This document shows positions 60,250 through 64,000 of a stretch of DNA of 64,000 bases, in pieces. The stretch comes from Scandinavium sp036271055 (GTDB taxonomy: Bacteria; Pseudomonadota; Gammaproteobacteria; Enterobacterales; Enterobacteriaceae). Made by a program: the position numbers and the translations under genes. The stretch spans positions 1 to 64,000 of the forward strand of contig NZ_DATBBJ010000074.1 in the NCBI RefSeq assembly GCF_036271055.1, written 5' to 3'. Below the pieces are notes generated by a model that was given only the letters and a program-made list of their open reading frames with translations, was not told the origin of the DNA and made no database searches. Numbering within the stretch: the stretch's first letter is position 1; the number at the start of each line of letters is the position of its first letter.

Positions 60250-62886
60250 TTAGCGTGGGAGAGCGGTTCCCCAGTCACGCCACTCTTTCGGTTCAGTATC
60301 CTGCAACAGGAAATGCTTGCCGGTTTGTGCTTTAGGCGCGAGCGGTGTGCCCGGCGGCGTGGCGAACGCGATACCGCCGCGAATGAATTGATTGAACGTC
60401 CCGGTTTTAATCACACCACCGATAATACCGAAATCGAGGTTATAGCCGGACGCCAGCCAGAACACCGAGTTATTGCGCACCAGATGTTGATAACGCTGGC
60501 TGATACGCAACGCCACCATCACGCGATCGGACAGTGAACCCAGTTGCAGGCCCGTGACGGTGCCGACTTCAATTCCACGGAACAGGACCGGTGTGCCAAT
60601 ACTCAACGACCCGGCTTCTGGCGCTTCGACGATAATGCTCAAGCCGTCGAGATAACGTGAGTCGGTGATAGTGGCTTCCTGTAGCTCAAAGTCACGGCGA
60701 GCACTGCCTCCACGACCCTGTTCTACGTTGATATACGGTTGCAGGATGGTGTCCAGATGTTCAACACCCGCGGCCGAAATCTGCGGCGTTACCACCGAGA
60801 AACGGGTTCCATTTCGAGCGAATTTTTTCACATATTCTGGGTAGAGTACGGCTTTCGCCTGCACTTCGTTTTTCTCGGTGATGAGTTCGAGCGACTGAAC
60901 CTGGCCGATATCAATTCCCAGGTAACGAATCGGCATGCCTGCCGCCAGTTTCCCGGCGTCGAACGCGTGCAGCATGATTTGTCCGCCCACTGCGCGAGCC
61001 GCTGTTTCCGACGGATAAAGAATACGTTTATCGCCTTTACGTGCGCCAGCACCCGCTCCGCTCAGATTATCGAAACTGATAGCACCGCGCAGCGCACGCG
61101 AAAGAGGGGAGGCCTGTATCGTCAGACCACTGCCGTTCAGTTGCACTTTGGCGCCACCTTCGGCCCAGAAAACGCTGTTTTGCGTCAGCAACTGGCGGTA
61201 TTCAGGTTTGATGTGCAGTTCAATATCAAACGCGTTAGCACGTGGGCGCACGGTGATCACTTGCCCAACTTCAAATTTACGGTACAGCACCACTGAACCC
61301 GCCTGCACATCAGGCAGCGTATCAGCGCTGAGTGTCAGCGTTGTCGTTGGCAGATCGCCCAGACTGTTTTCCAGGGCTTTTTCCAGATTGGCAAACAGAG
61401 GGTAATCCTGCTTCATCGGGCCTTTTTCGCCCGGCAAAACACGGATCCCACCGCTTATCCATTCGCTGGCGCTGGCACCAAGGAATTCAATTCCGTCGAG
61501 GCCAACTTTGACGTCGACGCGGCTGTTCACCACGAATTTGCTGTCGCCATGAACAAGGGAACGATATTGCGGATCAATGGCGACAGAGAACGAGACACCT
61601 TTGCCGGTAAGTGTGCGTTCCAGAACCTGACCAATTTTGATGCCGTGCAGGATAATCGGCTGTCCGGCCTCAACGCCATACGAATCCGGCGCGCTTAACG
61701 TGAGTGTGGCGACGCCCGGCTCCTGGAGCAGCGTTTTGTCAGCAGGGACCACGACGAAATGGTTACGCGGCTGGCCTTCACCGGGCACCAGTTCAAACGT
61801 GCTACCGGTGAGCAGAGCGCTGAGATTGGTGTTTTCCAGTGACAGTTTCGGATTACGCAGTTCGATACGGGTTTTATCGCGCAGCAGATTTACCACGCCT
61901 GGATCCACGGTCATTTCACCAGAAACCGCACCGCCCGGGTTGAGGTCCAGCTTGGTAAGCTGCCCAACTTCCAGCCCCTGATACATCAGCGCCGTCGAGC
62001 CTGCTTTCAGACCGTTACCGTCCGGTAAGTCGAGTTTGACGATGACCCCGCGCTGGCTATGGGCCAGATCGGCGTACAGACCGAATTCATCATTCTGATC
62101 GGCGGCTTTTGAGTTTTCAGGCGAGTCAAAAGCGATGGCGCCGTTGACCAGCGCGGCCAGGCTTTCGAGTTGCACTTTCGCACCACTCAGGCTGACGTCA
62201 GCTTTGATACCCGAAACGTTCCAGAAGCGGCTGCCTTTTTTCACTAAGTTAGTGAAGCGGCGGTCGATCAGGATATCAATGGTGACGCCTTGTTTGTTGG
62301 TGTTGATGGCGTAATCGTAGACCCGTCCAACAGGGATTTTTCGGAAATAAACCAGTGAACCGCTGTTGAGCGAGCCTAAATCCGGCGCGTGCAGGTGGAT
62401 CATCAATTCGCCGTTGTTGAGCCGATATTTCGGCTGCGTATCCAACGCCGAGAAGTGATCTTTTTTCTCACCTTTGCCGGGCATCATGCCGATGTAGTTG
62501 CCGCCGACCAGGGCGTCCAGACCGGACACACCCGCCAGAGAGGCTTTTGGCGTGACGAGCCAGAACTGCGTTTTTTCACGCAGCGCATCCTTCATATCGC
62601 CCTTGATGCTGGCTTTCACCTCAATGCGATTGAGATTTTTCGCGAGGCTGATTTCCTGAACAGTACCCACTTCGACACCTTGATAACGCACAGGTGTACG
62701 TCCAGGGACGATGCCATCCGCAGAGATGAAATCGATGGTCACGGTGGTGCCGCGATCTTCGACACTGTTCCAGATGAGCCAGCCCGCAATCAGCAGCGCG
62801 ATAACCGGCAGCAGCCAGAAAGGGGAAATACGGCGTTTTGTTTTAATTCTCGCTTCAGTCGGTGAAGCGGGCGTTTCCTGACTCAT
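60250..62886 (-). CDS. letB: Intermembrane lipid transport protein LetB (YebT), seven MCE domains
   Basis: 878 residues from the ATG at 62886; E. coli LetB has 877. An N-terminal membrane anchor (SPFWLLPVIALLIAGWLIW) is followed by a chain of seven MCE domains, each opening with a segment like ADGIVPGRTPVRYQGVEVGTV. They stack as hexameric rings into a tunnel that crosses the periplasm and moves lipids between the membranes. The start overlaps the letA stop region by 32 bases, so letAB are coupled. The frame continues 14 codons upstream without family support. Confidence 0.97.
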   Translation of the reverse strand: MSQETPASPTEARIKTKRRISPFWLLPVIALLIAGWLIWNSVEDRGTTVTIDFISADGIVPGRTPVRYQGVEVGTVQEISLAKNLNRIEVKASIKGDMKDALREKTQFWLVTPKASLAGVSGLDALVGGNYIGMMPGKGEKKDHFSALDTQPKYRLNNGELMIHLHAPDLGSLNSGSLVYFRKIPVGRVYDYAINTNKQGVTIDILIDRRFTNLVKKGSRFWNVSGIKADVSLSGAKVQLESLAALVNGAIAFDSPENSKAADQNDEFGLYADLAHSQRGVIVKLDLPDGNGLKAGSTALMYQGLEVGQLTKLDLNPGGAVSGEMTVDPGVVNLLRDKTRIELRNPKLSLENTNLSALLTGSTFELVPGEGQPRNHFVVVPADKTLLQEPGVATLTLSAPDSYGVEAGQPIILHGIKIGQVLERTLTGKGVSFSVAIDPQYRSLVHGDSKFVVNSRVDVKVGLDGIEFLGASASEWISGGIRVLPGEKGPMKQDYPLFANLEKALENSLGDLPTTTLTLSADTLPDVQAGSVVLYRKFEVGQVITVRPRANAFDIELHIKPEYRQLLTQNSVFWAEGGAKVQLNGSGLTIQASPLSRALRGAISFDNLSGAGAGARKGDKRILYPSETAARAVGGQIMLHAFDAGKLAAGMPIRYLGIDIGQVQSLELITEKNEVQAKAVLYPEYVKKFARNGTRFSVVTPQISAAGVEHLDTILQPYINVEQGRGGSARRDFELQEATITDSRYLDGLSIIVEAPEAGSLSIGTPVLFRGIEVGTVTGLQLGSLSDRVMVALRISQRYQHLVRNNSVFWLASGYNLDFGIIGGVIKTGTFNQFIRGGIAFATPPGTPLAPKAQTGKHFLLQDTEPKEWRDWGTALPR

Positions 62887-64000
62887 GTGCATCCCAAAGT
62901 AAGCGGCTGTCCAGCCATTCAACAGCAAGAATAGTCAATATTACCGCAGCACCGAAATAAAACGCAGCGGGTCCCATCGTAAAAGCAAGGAGCTGATCGC
63001 GATTGATAAGCGACATCATCAGCGAGATGACGAACAAATCAAGCATCGACCAGCGGCCAATCCAGGTGACGAAGCGCAGCAACCGAATTCGGGTTCTGAG
63101 CCCTTGTTCGCATTTAAAATGAATCGACACCAGCAGAGCAACCAGCACCAGCACTTTCGTAAACGGTACCAAAATACTGGCGATAAAGACCACTGCGGCT
63201 ATGGGAATATTGCTATTCGCGAGCGACATAATGCCGGACAGGATAGTGTCTTCCTGACGCGCACCATTCACATAGATAATGGAAATCGGCAGAAGGTTCG
63301 CCGGAATGAGAAGAATGATTGAAGCAATCAGCGCCGCCCAGCTTTTTTGCAGACTCAGCGCACGTCGGTGACGCAACGGAATATGACAGCGGCGGCATCG
63401 CCCACGGGCGTCAGAGAATCCTGTGTGATGACAACCGAGACAAACCTGCAAACCCGGATCGGGACGCTGGGCAGGGCGATGCGGGTAAAAGCGGTCCCAC
63501 AGCTGTTCCACGTTCAGATGGATAAGCGTGAGGATACTCAGCAACACCAAAGAGATAAATGCGACAAGGCCGATACCCGGCTGGAGAAACGCATAATCCT
63601 GAACCTTGATAGAGGCCACCCCGATCCCGACCAGGTAGATATCAAGCATCACCCACTCTTTGAGTCGTTCAAGCATCAACAGGACGGGGCGTAAATTCAT
63701 GCCGAGAATATTACCAAGCCATAAATAGGCGATGGCAATGACCAGCACCAGAGGGGCACCGACGCTACAGAACAACACCATCGCCGCAGGGATGGGGTCG
63801 CCCTGACCGGTCATCTGCCAAATGCCTTGCAGCAGGTTGGCATCAATACGGACGCCAAGCAGATGCAGACGTAACAGCGGCTCGCTCCACGCAAAGGGCA
63901 TCAGCAGCATCATCGTAACCGCCATCGCCGCGAGGCGAGTCAGCGACCAGTCGCGGCCATCACGAATTTTTGCATCACAGCGAGGGCAGTATGCGCTTTG
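62855..64000 (-). CDS. letA: Intermembrane transport protein LetA (YebS), N-terminus outside window
   Basis: 381 codons are present; the frame is open to the right edge, and E. coli LetA has 427 residues, so about 45 N-terminal residues are missing. It is a PqiA-family inner-membrane protein that feeds lipids into LetB. The visible part starts in the first zinc-ribbon (CPRCDAKIRDG), then two groups of four membrane segments separated by a second zinc-ribbon (CLGCHHTG ... CRRCHIPL). The ending ESGNARFTD matches the family. It is translated just before letB. Confidence 0.95.
   Translation of the reverse strand, partial: QSAYCPRCDAKIRDGRDWSLTRLAAMAVTMMLLMPFAWSEPLLRLHLLGVRIDANLLQGIWQMTGQGDPIPAAMVLFCSVGAPLVLVIAIAYLWLGNILGMNLRPVLLMLERLKEWVMLDIYLVGIGVASIKVQDYAFLQPGIGLVAFISLVLLSILTLIHLNVEQLWDRFYPHRPAQRPDPGLQVCLGCHHTGFSDARGRCRRCHIPLRHRRALSLQKSWAALIASIILLIPANLLPISIIYVNGARQEDTILSGIMSLANSNIPIAAVVFIASILVPFTKVLVLVALLVSIHFKCEQGLRTRIRLLRFVTWIGRWSMLDLFVISLMMSLINRDQLLAFTMGPAAFYFGAAVILTILAVEWLDSRLLWDAHESGNARFTD

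Noticed and set aside
1..64000. CRISPR arrays, tRNA or rRNA genes, insertion sequences, prophage attachment sites
   Set aside because: I looked for regular short repeats, tRNA-like cloverleaf ends, transposase-like frames with flanking inverted repeats, and integrases, and saw none.

Overview
This is chromosomal DNA of a member of the Enterobacteriaceae. Almost every backbone gene can be recognised against Escherichia coli/Salmonella, and the gene order follows the E. coli K-12 stretch from the che/flh flagellar genes to letAB. Shared regulatory elements are also present: a Zur box at znuAC, a PurR box at purT, a LexA box at ruvAB, a HexR box at zwf and the SdsR small RNA. The genus is not fixed by what I can see; an Enterobacter/Citrobacter/Lelliottia-like organism fits best. 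E. coli genes missing from their usual places include torYZ (between cutC and cmoB) and yebFG (between yebE and purT).

Layout. 1-1397: end of cheB, then cheY and cheZ. 1458-6572 (minus): an inserted pilin-chaperone-usher-adhesin operon. 7034-10651: flhB-flhA-flhE. 10638-18400: an accessory block between flhE and argS. It holds a TetR regulator and a glycyl-radical decarboxylase operon resembling 4-hydroxyphenylacetate decarboxylase (large subunit, Cys-rich small subunit, activase), whose large subunit is cut by an in-frame amber codon. Divergent from it is a rhiT-rhiN-like pair for import and hydrolysis of unsaturated rhamnogalacturonides. 18489-25663: argS, yecM, cutC, cmoB, cmoA, yecN, yecE, yecD. 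25900-31161: aspS, nudB, yebC, ruvC, ruvA, ruvB. 31235-36220: znuB/znuC divergent from znuA, then mepM and lpxM. 36330-40386 (minus): an inserted type VI secretion cargo module, an Hcp-lipase fusion followed by three tandem lipoprotein paralogues, the last broken inside its signal peptide. 40635-47632: pykA, hexR, zwf, edd, eda, the Entner-Doudoroff and pentose-phosphate entry genes. 47720-55329: purT, yebE, ptrB, exoX, yobB, holE, yobA, yebZ, yebY. 55330-57287: SdsR with its antisense region, a small membrane protein and a VirK/YbjX-family gene. 57452-64000: pphA, yebW, yebV, rsmF, letB and the truncated letA.

How the parts work together. The accessory pieces sit at junctions of an otherwise conserved backbone and serve surface attachment (fimbriae), anaerobic aromatic-acid metabolism and pectin side-chain use (hpd and rhi), and contact-dependent competition (Hcp-lipase plus immunity-type lipoproteins). 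A perfect FNR palindrome lies upstream of the decarboxylase operon, and a KdgR-like site lies upstream of rhiT in the same divergent intergenic region. The most notable findings are the amber-interrupted decarboxylase operon, the Hcp-lipase fusion with its decaying immunity array, the structured divergent promoter region between hpd and rhi, and the SdsR neighbourhood.
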